Below are positions 51,407-60,413 of a stretch of 64,000 nucleotides of DNA, in pieces. Each line of letters starts with the position of its first letter. Position 1 is the stretch's first letter. Under the pieces are notes generated by a model. That model did not search any database and had not been told where the DNA came from. It saw only the letters and a list, made by a program, of their open reading frames with translations. Source of the DNA: Kitasatospora sp044457565. GTDB lineage: Bacteria; Actinomycetota; Actinomycetes; Streptomycetales; Streptomycetaceae. The stretch lies in the NCBI RefSeq assembly GCF_044457565.1, contig NZ_JBITGZ010000004.1, positions 301,530 to 365,529 of the forward strand, written 5' to 3'. The position numbers and the translations under genes are program-made.

Positions 51407-52033
51407 ATGGCATCCATCGAATTCATCACCCTCGACGTGGCCGACCTCGCGGCCGCCGATTCCTTCTACACCGCCGCCTTCGGCTTGGACACCCAGATCC
51501 GCCTGCGGGCCTCGGAGACACCCACCAGCGGCTTCCGTGGGTTCACGCTCGCGCTCACGGTGTCCCAGCCGGCCACCGTCAACAGTCTCATCGGCTCCGC
51601 CATCGACGCCGGCGCCACGGTGCTGAAGCCTGCCGCGAAGTCGCTCTGGGGCTACGGCGGTGTCGTACAGGCCCCGGACGGGACGGTCTGGAAGGTCGCG
51701 ACCTCGGCGAGGAAGGACACCGGCCCCGCCACCCGGCAGGTCGACGAGATGGTGCTCCTGCTGGGAGTCGCGGACGTGGCCGCGAGCAGGCGGTTCTACG
51801 TCGACCAGGGCCTTGCCGTGGCGAAGAGCTTCGGCCGCGTGTACGTCGAGTTCGCTGCCGGGTCGAGCCCGGTCAAGCTGGCGCTGTACAGGCGCCGTGC
51901 CCTTGCCAAGGACGCCGGCGTCTCTCCCGACGGCACCGGATCGCACCGGCTCATGATCGGCGGCAATGCCGGGCCCTTCACCGACCCGGACGGGTTTGCC
52001 TGGGAGGCTGCATCGCCGGCGCTCACGTCCTGA
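51407..52033 (+). CDS. Two-domain VOC (glyoxalase-like) protein
   Basis: Start ATG 51407 is preferred over 51401 because the spacing to TAGCGT equals that of the other VOC gene. The 208-residue protein contains two VOC modules: MASIEFITLDVADLAAADSFYTAAFGLDTQIRLRASE...GVVQAPDGTVWKVATSA and EMVLLLGVADVAASRRFYVDQGLAVAKSFGRVYVEFAAG...GPFTDPDGFAWEAASP. Similar proteins are often annotated as glyoxalases or bleomycin-resistance-type, but here the usual metal-ligand His/Glu set is incomplete, so it may bind rather than transform ligands. It is under the AraC-linked duplicated promoter. Confidence 0.88.
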   Translation: MASIEFITLDVADLAAADSFYTAAFGLDTQIRLRASETPTSGFRGFTLALTVSQPATVNSLIGSAIDAGATVLKPAAKSLWGYGGVVQAPDGTVWKVATSARKDTGPATRQVDEMVLLLGVADVAASRRFYVDQGLAVAKSFGRVYVEFAAGSSPVKLALYRRRALAKDAGVSPDGTGSHRLMIGGNAGPFTDPDGFAWEAASPALTS

Positions 52034-52466
52034 TCCGACACGGCTGCCCTGCCCGCCCGGCCTTGCTGCCCGGTCGCCGAGCACGAGACGGCCGCCTCTT
52101 CACACTCGGGCCGAGGATCCGGCGGACGTGTTCAAGGTGCGCGAGCCGGCGGTGGTGCAGCCCGGCGCCGGGCTCCACCCCTGGTTCGGCGATCGGGCGT
52201 GGCCACCCGGACACCGGCGGCCGTTCCTGGCCGGTGGCGTCGAGCAGCAGCTTCGCGGCTCGGGCGCACCGCGGCACGGCTCCAGCCCGGGGGCGACGTC
52301 CGTCCGGCCGTAGTCCACGCCGCCCGCGCTGTGGCGGGCTCAGCCGGCCGCCCGCCGCCGACCGGCCCGGCTCCGCCGAAGTGCCGCGGAGTGACCATGG
52401 CTCCCCGCGTCGCCTTCGACCCGCGTCGCTTTCGACTCGCGCCACGGCGGCTACGAAGGGCTGCGG
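52034..52466. other. Gap without a supported gene
   Basis: These 433 bases lie between convergent genes. Open frames on both strands are Arg/Pro-rich and match no family I recognise. Confidence 0.4.
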
Positions 52467-53693
52467 TCACAGCCGGACGATGACCAGGGCGGTGTCGTCG
52501 GTGGCGCCGCCGGGCGGCAGCAGCTCGGCCAGGACGGCATCCGCGAGGGCTTCGGGATCGGCGGCCCGATTGCGGCGGAGGGAGTTGGCCAGGCGGGTGA
52601 GGCCGGTGTCGATGTCCTCGTGGCGGCGTTCGATCAGGCCGTCGGTGTACAGGACGAGGGAGGCCCCTTCGGTGAAGGAGGTCGTGGCCTGGGGGCGGGG
52701 CACGTGTTCGGGGCGGGCACCGAGCGGAGGGTCGGTGGCCTGGTCGAGGAAGGTGACGGTGCCGTCGGGCCGCAGGAGGGCCGGCGGGGGGTGGCCGGCG
52801 CTGCTGTAGGTGATGGTGTGGGTGTCCCAGTCGATGCAGGTCTCCACGGCGGTGGTGTTCTCGGCGCCGTCGACCGAGCGGGCGTACAGGCCGAGGACCT
52901 CCAGTGCCTCGGCGGGGCCGTCGGTGGCACGGGAGGCGGCGCTGAGGGCGCTGCGGAGCAGGCCCATGACGCCGGCGGCCTGCAGACCGTGCCCCACGAC
53001 ATCGCCGACGGCGACGCCGATGCGGTCGTCGGGCAGGTCGACGAGGTCGTACCAGTCACCGCACACGTTGAGCGAGCCGACGGCGGGCCGGTAGCGCACG
53101 GCGGCCCGGTGGTGTCCCACGTCTGCGGGGGCGGGCAGCATCGCCTCCTGCAGGGCGAGGGCGACCTCGCGTTCGCGGGCGTGGGCCTGGCGCAGGCGTT
53201 CGTTGATGTCCTGGAGTTCGTGGGCGCGGGTGTAGAGCTCGGCCTCCAGCACCCGGGTGCGGCTGCCCTCGGGTCTGCCGCGCGCGCGGATGAGTTCCGT
53301 GACCTCCTCCACGCGGTGCACGAGCAGGACCACGTCGCCGTCCGGGCCGTGGACGGGGGCGTTGACGGGGCTCCAGTAGCGTTCCTCCCATTCGTCGGGG
53401 TTCTCCGGCGATTGCACGTCGTAGCGTTGCAGGGCCATGGCGTCGCGCTCGCCGGTGGTCAGGACCCGTCTGAGCGAGGCCGCCAGGTTGCGCATACCAC
53501 TGGCGGAGGGGTCGTTCGGGTTGTCGGGGAACACGTCGAACAGGTAGCGGCCGACGACCTGGTCGCGGGTGCGGCCCGACTGGCGCAGGAACTCCTCGTT
53601 CGCGTCCGCGTACACCAGGTCCGGGGTGAGCAGCGCCACCATGCCGGGCAGCGCCTGGAACACCCCCGCGTAGTCGATCACCGCGTCCGTCAT
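52467..53693 (-). CDS. PAS-PP2C (SpoIIE-type) serine phosphatase
   Basis: The 408-residue protein has an N-terminal PAS domain (about 8-130, YAGVFQALPGMVALLTPDLVYADANEEFLRQSGRTRDQVVGRYLFDVFPDNP), a short coiled linker (LYTRAHELQDINERLRQAHARERE) and a PP2C SpoIIE domain (about 180-405) with metal-site Asp residues in CGDWYDLVDL, VGDVVGHGLQAAGVMGLLRSAL, SAGHPPPALL, LVLYTDGLIERR and ATDDTALVIVRL. It should dephosphorylate an anti-anti-sigma factor in response to a signal read by PAS. Unlike the protein at 37.6-39.6 kb it lacks the C-terminal ATPase domain. Its neighbours give no specific pathway. Confidence 0.94.
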   Translation of the reverse strand: MTDAVIDYAGVFQALPGMVALLTPDLVYADANEEFLRQSGRTRDQVVGRYLFDVFPDNPNDPSASGMRNLAASLRRVLTTGERDAMALQRYDVQSPENPDEWEERYWSPVNAPVHGPDGDVVLLVHRVEEVTELIRARGRPEGSRTRVLEAELYTRAHELQDINERLRQAHAREREVALALQEAMLPAPADVGHHRAAVRYRPAVGSLNVCGDWYDLVDLPDDRIGVAVGDVVGHGLQAAGVMGLLRSALSAASRATDGPAEALEVLGLYARSVDGAENTTAVETCIDWDTHTITYSSAGHPPPALLRPDGTVTFLDQATDPPLGARPEHVPRPQATTSFTEGASLVLYTDGLIERRHEDIDTGLTRLANSLRRNRAADPEALADAVLAELLPPGGATDDTALVIVRL

Positions 53694-53822
53694 TGGTTCG
53701 CCGCCTCAGCGTCCGCCGTCCTCACGTGATCTCCACGATAGGCGCGCGCCGGGCTCGGCCTGGAAGCCGCGCCCGCGTCCTCCCGACAGCCTCGATGACC
53801 TCGCGGTCGGCGGGCTGACGCC

Positions 53823-54130
53823 ATGAGCTCGGGGGAGACCGGGACGCGTGAGGGGGCGACGCGCCCGGCGGCGCAGATCGGCAGGGTGAGGCCACCGCGA
53901 CGCCCGACCGACATCGTACGGCGGCGCTGCGCCGGCGGCTCGCCGCGCAGCTGATGTTCGAGCTCGTCCTCCCGCTCGGCTCGTACTACGGGCTACGCGC
54001 GGCCGGCGCCGGCCAGTGGCTGTCGATGGTCGTCGGCGGCCTGCTGCTGCCGTGGATCGGCTACGGCATCGTGCGGCAGCGGCGCGTGGAGGCCATGGCC
54101 GTGTTCACACTGAGCCCGGTGGTGGCCGGA
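53823..54130 (+). pseudogene. VC0807-type membrane protein remnant
   Basis: From about 53918 to 54130 one frame reads LAAQLMFELVLPLGSYYGLR and then GGLLLPWIGYGIVRQRRVEAMAVFTLSPVV, the first two spans of VC0807-family membrane proteins (PLGSYYGLRA...QWLxLxxGG). A plausible N-terminus (ATG 53823, MSSGETGTREG) is in a different frame, and the sequence after 54130 no longer matches. The gene is frameshifted near 53900 and truncated. Confidence 0.5.
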
Positions 54131-54289
54131 CCGGCACGGTTTGAAGCTGTAGGGCGCAACCCGGTGGCCGGCCGGCCCCCGGTGCCCCCGGCGCGCTTGT
54201 CCTGCGGCCGGGGGCATCGGTGCTCGCGCCGTTGGCACGGCGGCTGGCCGTCGCGCTACGGCTGCCGGTCGGGCGGCAGCCCGCCCGTA

Positions 54290-55159
54290 CTACGGCTGAC
54301 GTTCGGGCGCCGCCTCGTCCGCGCTGCGGCTGACGTCGGCCCAGGCGTCCAGTTCCCGCAGGCGTGCGGTGAGGGCCTCGCGGAGGCCGTCCTGCGCCGC
54401 GCGTCCGAGGGCGAGGCGCAGCGGCGGCTGCTCGGCGTCGACGGCGGCCATGACGGCCGCGGCGACCCGGGCGGGATCGGCGAACGCGTCGGGCGGCAGT
54501 TCGCCGAGCGAGCGCTGGACGGCGCGCACGGTCCCGTCATAGTCGGGGGTGGGCTCGGCGAAGACCAGGTGGGACAGGAAGCCCGTCCCCAGGTAACCCG
54601 GTTCGAGCATGGTGACCTTGATGTTCAGGGGGGCGAGCTCGCCCGCCAGCGCGTCGGAGAGTCCTTCGAGCGCGTACTTGCCGGCCGCGAGCAGTCCCAC
54701 GCCCGGGTGCGCCGACTGCCCGTAGAGCGAGGACCCCTGGAGGATGTGGCCCGAGCGCTGCCTGCGCAGCACGGGCAGTGTCGCGCGCAGCACGTTCAGC
54801 GGGCCGAACAGGTTGGTGTCGAAGACGGCCCTGGACTGCGCGTCGGTGGCCTCCTCGACGGCGCCGAACAGTCCGTAGCCCGCGTTGTTGGCGACCACGT
54901 CGATCCGTCCGAAGGCGGAGACGGTCTGCTCGACGGCGCGGTGGGCCGCTTCCTCGTCCCGGACGTCGAGCTGGAGGGCGATGGCCTGTCCGGGGTAGCG
55001 CTCGACGAGGTCGGTGATGGATTCGGGGCGGCGGGCGGTGGCCGCGACGCGGTCGCCACGGTCGAGGGCGGTGAGTGCCAGTGCGCGGCCGAGGCCCTGG
55101 GAGGAGCCGGTGATGAACCAGGTGCGGGAGGTGTCCGGGGTCTGTTCGATCTTCGTCAT
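54290..55159 (-). CDS. Short-chain dehydrogenase/reductase with altered active site
   Basis: With ATG 55159 as start the protein is 289 residues. The Rossmann motif TGSSQGLG, the NNAG block (VVANNAGYGLFGAVEE) and DVRDE point to an NADP-type classical SDR. The active-site region reads LQGSSLYGQSAHPGVGLLAAGKYALEG. The Lys of YxxxK is present but the Tyr four residues earlier is Leu, so normal catalysis is doubtful. The gene is divergent from the CGNR regulator, with an inverted repeat GTTAG-CGC-CTAAC just before its start. It may be an oxidoreductase using another residue, or a non-catalytic relative. Confidence 0.9.
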   Translation of the reverse strand: MTKIEQTPDTSRTWFITGSSQGLGRALALTALDRGDRVAATARRPESITDLVERYPGQAIALQLDVRDEEAAHRAVEQTVSAFGRIDVVANNAGYGLFGAVEEATDAQSRAVFDTNLFGPLNVLRATLPVLRRQRSGHILQGSSLYGQSAHPGVGLLAAGKYALEGLSDALAGELAPLNIKVTMLEPGYLGTGFLSHLVFAEPTPDYDGTVRAVQRSLGELPPDAFADPARVAAAVMAAVDAEQPPLRLALGRAAQDGLREALTARLRELDAWADVSRSADEAAPERQP

Positions 55160-55160
55160 G

Positions 55161-55189
55161 GTTAGGACCATATGCTGTTAGCGCCTAAC
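55161..55189. promoter_or_regulatory. Operator-like repeats GTTAG / GTTAG-CGC-CTAAC
   Basis: GTTAGCGCCTAAC at 55177-55189 is an inverted repeat, and a further GTTAG lies at 55161-55165. The AT-rich stretch is between the divergent SDR and CGNR genes, 1-30 bp from the SDR start. Confidence 0.55.
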
Positions 55190-55264
55190 TCACAAGCCTC
55201 GGTGTGCTCGGATGTCTATGCGCCTGATGGGTGGCACCTCTCCAGGTTCGGGTATCGTGGCCCC

Positions 55265-55846
55265 ATGGCCATGGATGCGACCAGGACGACCCTCAGCCCC
55301 TCGGCGGCGGCCGAGGCTGTCCTCGCCTTTGTCAACACCCGGGCGATCGACGGCAGTCGGGAGCAACTCGGGGACGGGGTGTCCTTCGCGCAGTGGCTCG
55401 GGCAGGAGGGCCTGGTCGGCCCGGGTTCGCTGGTCACCGACGCCGACGCCGCCGCCGCCCGGGAACTGAGGGACGCTCTGGTGCTCGTCCTGCTCGCGCA
55501 CGCGGGGGAGGAGGACGGCGAGGGCCGGGCCGGAGCCGAGGAGCACCTGCGCCGCAGCGCCCAGCTGTACCCCCTGGCGCCTGTCATCACCGCCACCGGC
55601 GTCCAGCTCCTGCCCACCGGGGGCGGCGTGCCGGGCGCACTCGCAACCGTGCTCGCGGCGGCGTCCGACGTCGCTCTGCGAGGCGCCTGGATGAGGCTCA
55701 AGGCCTGCCGGAACCCCCCGTGCCACCTCGGGTTCTACGACCGTTCGCGCAACTCATCGGCGGCGTACTGCAGTCCGAACCGCTGCGGGGCGCAGGTCGC
55801 CATGCGGACCTACCGCACCCGCAAGGCACAGGAGGACGGCAGGTAG
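55265..55846 (+). CDS. CGNR zinc-finger (ABATE domain) regulator
   Basis: The ATG at 55265 lies 6 bases after TATCGT, suggesting a leaderless mRNA, and gives 193 residues. The N-terminal ABATE-type helical domain (AVLAFVNTRAIDGSREQLGDGVSFAQWL...TDADAAAARELRDALVLVLLAH) is followed by the CGNR treble-clef finger LKACRNPPCHLGFYDRSRNSSAAYCSPNRCGAQVAMRTYRTRK with four Cys ligands. Here the CGNR tetrad reads CGAQ, a variant. Such proteins are putative stress-linked transcription factors. Divergence from the SDR gene with a palindrome between suggests it controls that gene. Confidence 0.9.
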   Translation: MAMDATRTTLSPSAAAEAVLAFVNTRAIDGSREQLGDGVSFAQWLGQEGLVGPGSLVTDADAAAARELRDALVLVLLAHAGEEDGEGRAGAEEHLRRSAQLYPLAPVITATGVQLLPTGGGVPGALATVLAAASDVALRGAWMRLKACRNPPCHLGFYDRSRNSSAAYCSPNRCGAQVAMRTYRTRKAQEDGR

Positions 55847-56021
55847 CGCACCAGCGACGCCGTCCCGGGTGTCACCCCTGCGCAGACCTGCACAGCGCCC
55901 CCGGCCCGGACCCTTTGAACTCGCCGGCTCAGGCGCCTGCACTATGCCGGAGAGGACGTCCACGACCCCCGAAGTCCACCGGCGATGGCCTGTCCCGGTA
56001 CGCATCAGGCCGCGATCGCCG

Positions 56022-57216
56022 CTACCTGCCGTCCCCAGGAGGCGTCGTTCGGCGGCACAGGGCCGTGTCCACGACACTCTCGATATGCTTCATGGTTGCC
56101 TCGTCGGCCGGCTGGTCGGTCACCGCGACGTTGGCGGCTCGGCCGTCGTCGGTGACGCCGCCCCGGGTCTCGTATCCGGTGATGCTGCCGCCGTGGCCCC
56201 AGTAGACACCGCCGCACGACAGCGGCTTGCTCACGAGCCCCAGTCCGTAGCGGGCGCCGGTCCCGAAGGGGCGTCAGCGGGGACGGTGGTGCGCATCTCG
56301 GCGAGCTGGGCCGCCGGGAGGAGACGGCCGGCGAGGAGCGCGCCGAAGAACCGGTTGAGATCGGAGTTGGTGGAGATCAGCTGACCTGCCGCCCAGCCCC
56401 AGGACGGGTCCAGCTCCGTGCCGTCGCGCCGGGGCGCGCCTGCTGAATCCTGGTAGTAGCCCTTGGGGTGGGGTTCTCGGATGGTCGCGTCACCGGGGGC
56501 CGGGAAGCAGGTGTGGCGCAGCCCGATGGGTTCGATGATGCGCCGGTCCATCTCCTTGGCGAGGGCTCGGCCGGTGACCTTCTGGACGATCAGGCCGGCC
56601 AGCAGGTGGTTCGTGTTGCTGACTCCCATTTCGCCCCGGGGGCGAAGCCGGCCTTGTGCTGGAGCGCGAGGTCGAGGAGTTCGCGGGGTTCGTAGTACCG
56701 GACGTCCTCGCCGAGGTACCTGGTGTAGTTGGGAAGTCCGCTGGTGTGCTGGAGGAGCTGACGGACGGTGATGTGGCGTCCGTCGATCCCGTCCCCGCGC
56801 ACGAGGCCCGGCAGGTAGGTGTCGACCGTGGCGTCGAGGCCGATCTTCCCTTCGCCGACCAGTTGCAGCACGACCACCGCGGTGAACGTCTTGGTGTTGC
56901 TGCCGATCCGCACCTGGCCGTCGACCGGTACCTTCGCGCCGGTGGCCAGGTCGCCGACCCCTGCGGTGTAGGTACGGATGCGGCCGGTACGGTCCTTGAC
57001 GCTGGCCAGCGCGGCGGGCAGGCCGTCGGTGCGCACCAGCGCCTCCAGGCCCTGCCGGACGGCGTCCGGCCTGGCGGCGGCGGAGGCCACGGGCGATGTC
57101 AGGGCTCCCATCGTCATGACGCCCACGGCCACCGCGCCCGCGGCCGGCACGGCCCTGCGCCGACCACCCGGCTGCCGCCCGGAGGAACGAAACCCCTGCC
57201 ATGCCTGCTCACGCAC
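56022..57216 (-). pseudogene. Serine beta-lactamase-family protein, two frameshifts
   Basis: A GTG at 57216 preceded by GGAG opens a signal-peptide-like leader (RRRAVPAAGAVAVGVMTMGALTSPVASAAA), then the SxxK motif in RIGSNTKTFTAVVVLQLV and QLLQHTSGLPNYTRYL. Near 56630 the frame shifts, continuing with VSNTNHLLAGLIVQKVTGRALAKEMDRRIIEPIGL and SWGWAAGQLISTNSDLNRFFGALLAGRLL. Near 56240 it shifts again to RYGLGLVSKPLSC, YWGHGGSITGYETR and a stop at 56022. The YSN motif Tyr is Val. It is similar in plan to the intact protein at 62.6-63.9 kb. True decay and base-calling error are both possible. Confidence 0.75.
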
Positions 57217-57456
57217 GGGCCAACTCCTATGGATCGTTGGGAAACCAGCGGTATGTGCCGGGCCCAGCATGTCCGGATGCGGCCGCCCGGGACGATCCTG
57301 CCAACCCCCAGCTCCAGGTGGGGCTACCCCCCGTTGCGCTCAGCCGACGGGGAACGGGGTGGGGACGCCCTGCCCGTGGGTGGCGGCGTCCGGAGAGCAG
57401 ACGCGACGGGAGCCTGGAGTGCCGGCCCCCGCCGCCGCCGACCCGTCGGACACGCC

Positions 57457-58659
57457 CTACCTCTGCGGGACGTCCTTGACGAACAGGATCCCGTCGCTTC
57501 CGGCGAGGTGGGCCGGGTCCAGCGGGGCGTAGCCGAAGTAGGGGGAGGCCCGGAGGGCGGGCCGGGTGTCGCCGAGGGCGGCGGCCAGCCGGCGGGCGTC
57601 GACGACGTAGTGGCCCTGCGGGAGCGCGTACAGGAGTCCTTCGACGGTGTCCGCCGGCGGCGTGTCCACTCCCTGGTGCCGGATCGTGCCGAGTGCCGTG
57701 GCCAGGAAGGCGTACTCCTCGCCCAGGCGGGCGCTGACGAGCGCGCCGGCGCTCCACCACTCCAGCGGCAGGCCGCCCATCCGCATCGTGCTCTTCTCCC
57801 GCTGGAGATGGGAGTTGTGGGCGTGGACCAGTACCGGGCCCCGCGCGGCTACGGCGAGGAGGTTGTCGGCCATCATCTGGTCCCGCAGGCCCACCAGTCG
57901 GGTCATCCGGGCCGGTGAGGTGTCGGCCATCCAGAAGTGGTAGCGCAGCAGGCCGGTGGCGGTGCGCCCGTACAGGCGCGCCTGGTCCCAGTCCTCCCGC
58001 GAGGTCGCCGAGATCAGGTGCGGCGTCTGCGCGTCGAGCAGCGCCACCAGATCGTCGGCGAGCAGCCGCAGCTCCCTGGCCTCGGCCGACTGCCCCACGG
58101 ACCGGGTCGGGTCCATCATCGCGGCGGGATCGGTCCACCGGTCGTCGGCGCCGAGCAGCCGGTCGAGCGCATCTGCGGAGCAGGGGAGCAGGTCCACGCC
58201 CACCGTGGCCGAGAGGTAGCCGTGGAGTGCGGTGAGGGACTGCCGGGGGCTCGCGGCGCCGGTGATCTCCAGCGGGCCGTCGAAGCCGGCGAAGCGGAGC
58301 CGCTCGGACGCGGGCCGGCCGTCGTTGTGGGCGCGCATCCAGCGCACGAGCTCGCGGTTGGCCGCGGACGCGCCGAACCCGTGGCTGAACCCGTGCTCCA
58401 TGACCTCGTCGAGGGTGCCCGCGCCCGAGCTGATGTGGTCGTCCACGACCAGGCCCATCATGCAGTCGCTCTCGATCGCGATCGTCCGGTACCCCTCCTG
58501 CTCGACGAGCTGACGGAAGAGCTCGTTGCGCAGGTCGAGCAGAGTGTCCTCGCCGTGGGTGGGCTCGCCCAGGGCGAGCAGCCGCGGCCGGCCCGGGAGC
58601 AGCCTCATGACGGCGGCGGCCTCGACGGCATGGGCGGTGTCCTTGATGTCAGTAGCCAT
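57457..58659 (-). CDS. Erythromycin esterase family protein
   Basis: ATG 58659 is chosen because the operator palindrome (58663-58680) lies directly before it. The longer start at 58719 would place the operator inside the gene. The 400-residue protein has the EreA/EreB-family blocks LLALGEPTHGEDTLLDLRNELFRQLVEQEGYRTIAIESD, VMEHGFSHGFG (catalytic-type His), ELVRWMRAHND, RLRFAGFDGP and VLVHAHNSHLQRE. Ere proteins open the macrolactone ring of macrolides. Many actinobacterial homologues have unknown substrates. Divergent pairing with a double-MerR regulator suggests induction by its substrate, possibly an antibiotic. Confidence 0.92.
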   Translation of the reverse strand: MATDIKDTAHAVEAAAVMRLLPGRPRLLALGEPTHGEDTLLDLRNELFRQLVEQEGYRTIAIESDCMMGLVVDDHISSGAGTLDEVMEHGFSHGFGASAANRELVRWMRAHNDGRPASERLRFAGFDGPLEITGAASPRQSLTALHGYLSATVGVDLLPCSADALDRLLGADDRWTDPAAMMDPTRSVGQSAEARELRLLADDLVALLDAQTPHLISATSREDWDQARLYGRTATGLLRYHFWMADTSPARMTRLVGLRDQMMADNLLAVAARGPVLVHAHNSHLQREKSTMRMGGLPLEWWSAGALVSARLGEEYAFLATALGTIRHQGVDTPPADTVEGLLYALPQGHYVVDARRLAAALGDTRPALRASPYFGYAPLDPAHLAGSDGILFVKDVPQR

Positions 58660-58662
58660 GCA

Positions 58663-58680
58663 TTCAACGGTATCGTTGAA
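58663..58680. promoter_or_regulatory. Operator palindrome TTCAACG-N4-CGTTGAA
   Basis: Perfect 7-bp arms around GTAT lie 3 bp before the esterase start codon and 38 bp from the MerR start. It has the dyad symmetry expected for a MerR-type site and fixes the esterase start. Confidence 0.75.
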
Positions 58681-58717
58681 CTCTCGGTTGAAACTTTCCC
58701 AAGATATCGGCAGGCTC

Positions 58718-59509
58718 ATGGGGCAGAACCTTCAAAGTGATCGGCGGCTCAGGCCGGTCGATCTGGCGCGCGGGCACGGCCTGTCCACGCAGGCGGTCAG
58801 GAACTACGAGGAGGCGGGCATCCTTCCGGCCGCGGGTCGCACACCCCACGGCTACCGCACCTACACCTCGCTGCACGCGGGGGCCCTGCGCGCGTTCCTC
58901 GCCCTGGTGCCCGGCCACGGCCACCGGACGGCGACATCGATCATGCGGGCGGTGAACGAGGGCGCGGTCGACGAGGCGTTCCGACTCATCGACGAGAGCC
59001 ACGTCCAGCTCCTCGACGACCGCCGGACCCTCCAGGCCGTGGAGAGCGCCCTCCGCGACCTGGAACCCACCACGGTGTCCGGGCCCGGTGCGGAACAACC
59101 CGGACCGGCCGCGGTGTCGGAGCCGGCCGCGGTGTCCGGGCCCGGCGGCACGTTCATCGGGCCGCTGGCCGGGAAGCTCGGGATCCGGCCCGCGACGCTG
59201 CGCAAATGGGAGCGCACCGGGCTGGTGCGCCCGCGCCGCGACCCGCGGACCGGGTACCGCGTCTACGACGAGGCCGACGTACGGGACGCCCGGCTGGCAC
59301 ACCAGCTCAGGCGGGGCGGCTACCTGCTGGAGCAGATCGCCCCGCTGATCGCCCAGGTGCGTGCGGCAGGTGGGCTGGAGCCGCTGGAGGCCGCCCTGTA
59401 CGACTGGCGCGGCCGGCTGTCCGCCCGCGGGCGGGCCATGCTGACCGGGGCCGCCGAGTTGGAGGCGTACCTCCGCGAGCGCGCAGCTGACACTTCGGCC
59501 GCCCGCTGA
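58718..59509 (+). CDS. Regulator with two MerR-type DNA-binding domains
   Basis: The 263-residue protein begins MGQNLQSDRRLRPVDLARGHGLSTQAVRNYEEAGILPAAGRTPHGYRTYTSLHAGALRAF, a complete MerR winged helix. A second appears at about 140-215 (TFIGPLAGKLGIRPATLRKWERTGLVRPRRDPRTGYRVYDEADVRDARLAHQLRRGGYLLEQIAPLI). They are separated by a Gly/Pro/Ala-rich linker with an imperfect repeat (VSGPGAEQPGPAAVSEPAAVSGPG). Tandem MerR proteins often pair with resistance genes. It is divergent from the erythromycin esterase gene, with a perfect palindrome between. One protein could bind both half sites. Confidence 0.9.
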   Translation: MGQNLQSDRRLRPVDLARGHGLSTQAVRNYEEAGILPAAGRTPHGYRTYTSLHAGALRAFLALVPGHGHRTATSIMRAVNEGAVDEAFRLIDESHVQLLDDRRTLQAVESALRDLEPTTVSGPGAEQPGPAAVSEPAAVSGPGGTFIGPLAGKLGIRPATLRKWERTGLVRPRRDPRTGYRVYDEADVRDARLAHQLRRGGYLLEQIAPLIAQVRAAGGLEPLEAALYDWRGRLSARGRAMLTGAAELEAYLRERAADTSAAR

Positions 59510-59614
59510 CGAGCGACTTCCGGTCCGGCTGGTTCGGGTGCCGAAGGGTGGGTGCACAAAGCCGACACAACCCCTCGAAGTGAGCGTCGACACCGACCAG
59601 TATGGTTGGCATCC

Positions 59615-60367
59615 GTGCCCTTCACCTTCAGTCATCCCGCTGCCGTCATACCCCTCCTGCGGCGCGGCCGGTTGATCGGATCGGCGCTGGTGTTCGGAAC
59701 GGTGGCACCGGATCTGCCGTACTTCGCCGGGGCGTTCGCCCTCGGCGACACGGCTCACGCCTGGTGGGCGGTGCCCACCGTCGACATCGCGATCACACTC
59801 GCACTGGTCGGGGTGTGGCACCTGGTGCTCCGCGGGCCGCTGGTGGGCCTGCTTTCGCCGCGTTGGGCCGCAGCCGCGGAGCAGTTGACGAGATCTCACG
59901 ACCGGCGGATCGGCCTCTCCAGGGCACTGTGGTTCGCGCTGTCGGCGGGGATCGGAGCGGCCACGCATGTGGTGTGGGACGCCTTCACCCATCCGGGGCG
60001 ATTCGGGACGCGGCTCGTCCCCGCCCTGGAGACCGCCCGGCTCTTCGGCAAGCCGCCGTACGACTGGCTGCAGTACGGCTCCTCCGTCATTGGGCTGGTC
60101 GCGCTCGGCTGGTACGCCACGCAGGAGTTGCGTCGCGCCGAGCGGGCCGGTGGCGCGCCGGTGGCCGGCGCGAGCGCGGCGACCCGTCGGCTGGTACTGG
60201 GCCTGACGGTGGTCGCGGCCATGCTGGGCGTGGCGTACCGCATCGCCGGCTGGAGCCGGCCGGGCCTGCCACTGCTCTCCCTGATCCCGGTCATCGCCTT
60301 CGGCGCGATCGCGGGGGCGGGCGCCGCACTGGTGATCTACGCACTGGTCGCCCCCCGGCGGGGCTGA
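59615..60367 (+). CDS. DUF4184 membrane protein
   Basis: A GTG at 59615 follows a -10-like TATGGT (59601-59606) by 8 bases, implying a leaderless transcript. The 250-residue product begins MPFTFSHPAAVIPLLRRGRLIGSALVFGTVAPDLPYF, the defining motif of DUF4184 (FTxxHPAAVLP and APDxxYF). These His and Asp residues resemble the metal-binding pattern of membrane-bound phosphatase/hydrolase-like families, and GIGAATHVVWDAFTHPGRFG adds further His/Asp. Five to six hydrophobic spans follow. The function of the family is unknown to me. There is no clear partner gene. Confidence 0.9.
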   Translation: MPFTFSHPAAVIPLLRRGRLIGSALVFGTVAPDLPYFAGAFALGDTAHAWWAVPTVDIAITLALVGVWHLVLRGPLVGLLSPRWAAAAEQLTRSHDRRIGLSRALWFALSAGIGAATHVVWDAFTHPGRFGTRLVPALETARLFGKPPYDWLQYGSSVIGLVALGWYATQELRRAERAGGAPVAGASAATRRLVLGLTVVAAMLGVAYRIAGWSRPGLPLLSLIPVIAFGAIAGAGAALVIYALVAPRRG

Positions 60368-60413
60368 GCGCCCATGCCGGCGGGGCCGGGCCGACCGCAT
60401 ACGCTCCGCCGCG

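Noticed and set aside
52023..52470. Minus-strand gene between the second VOC gene and the PP2C gene
   Set aside because: Arg/Pro/Ser-rich in all frames and no ribosome site; no family recognised.
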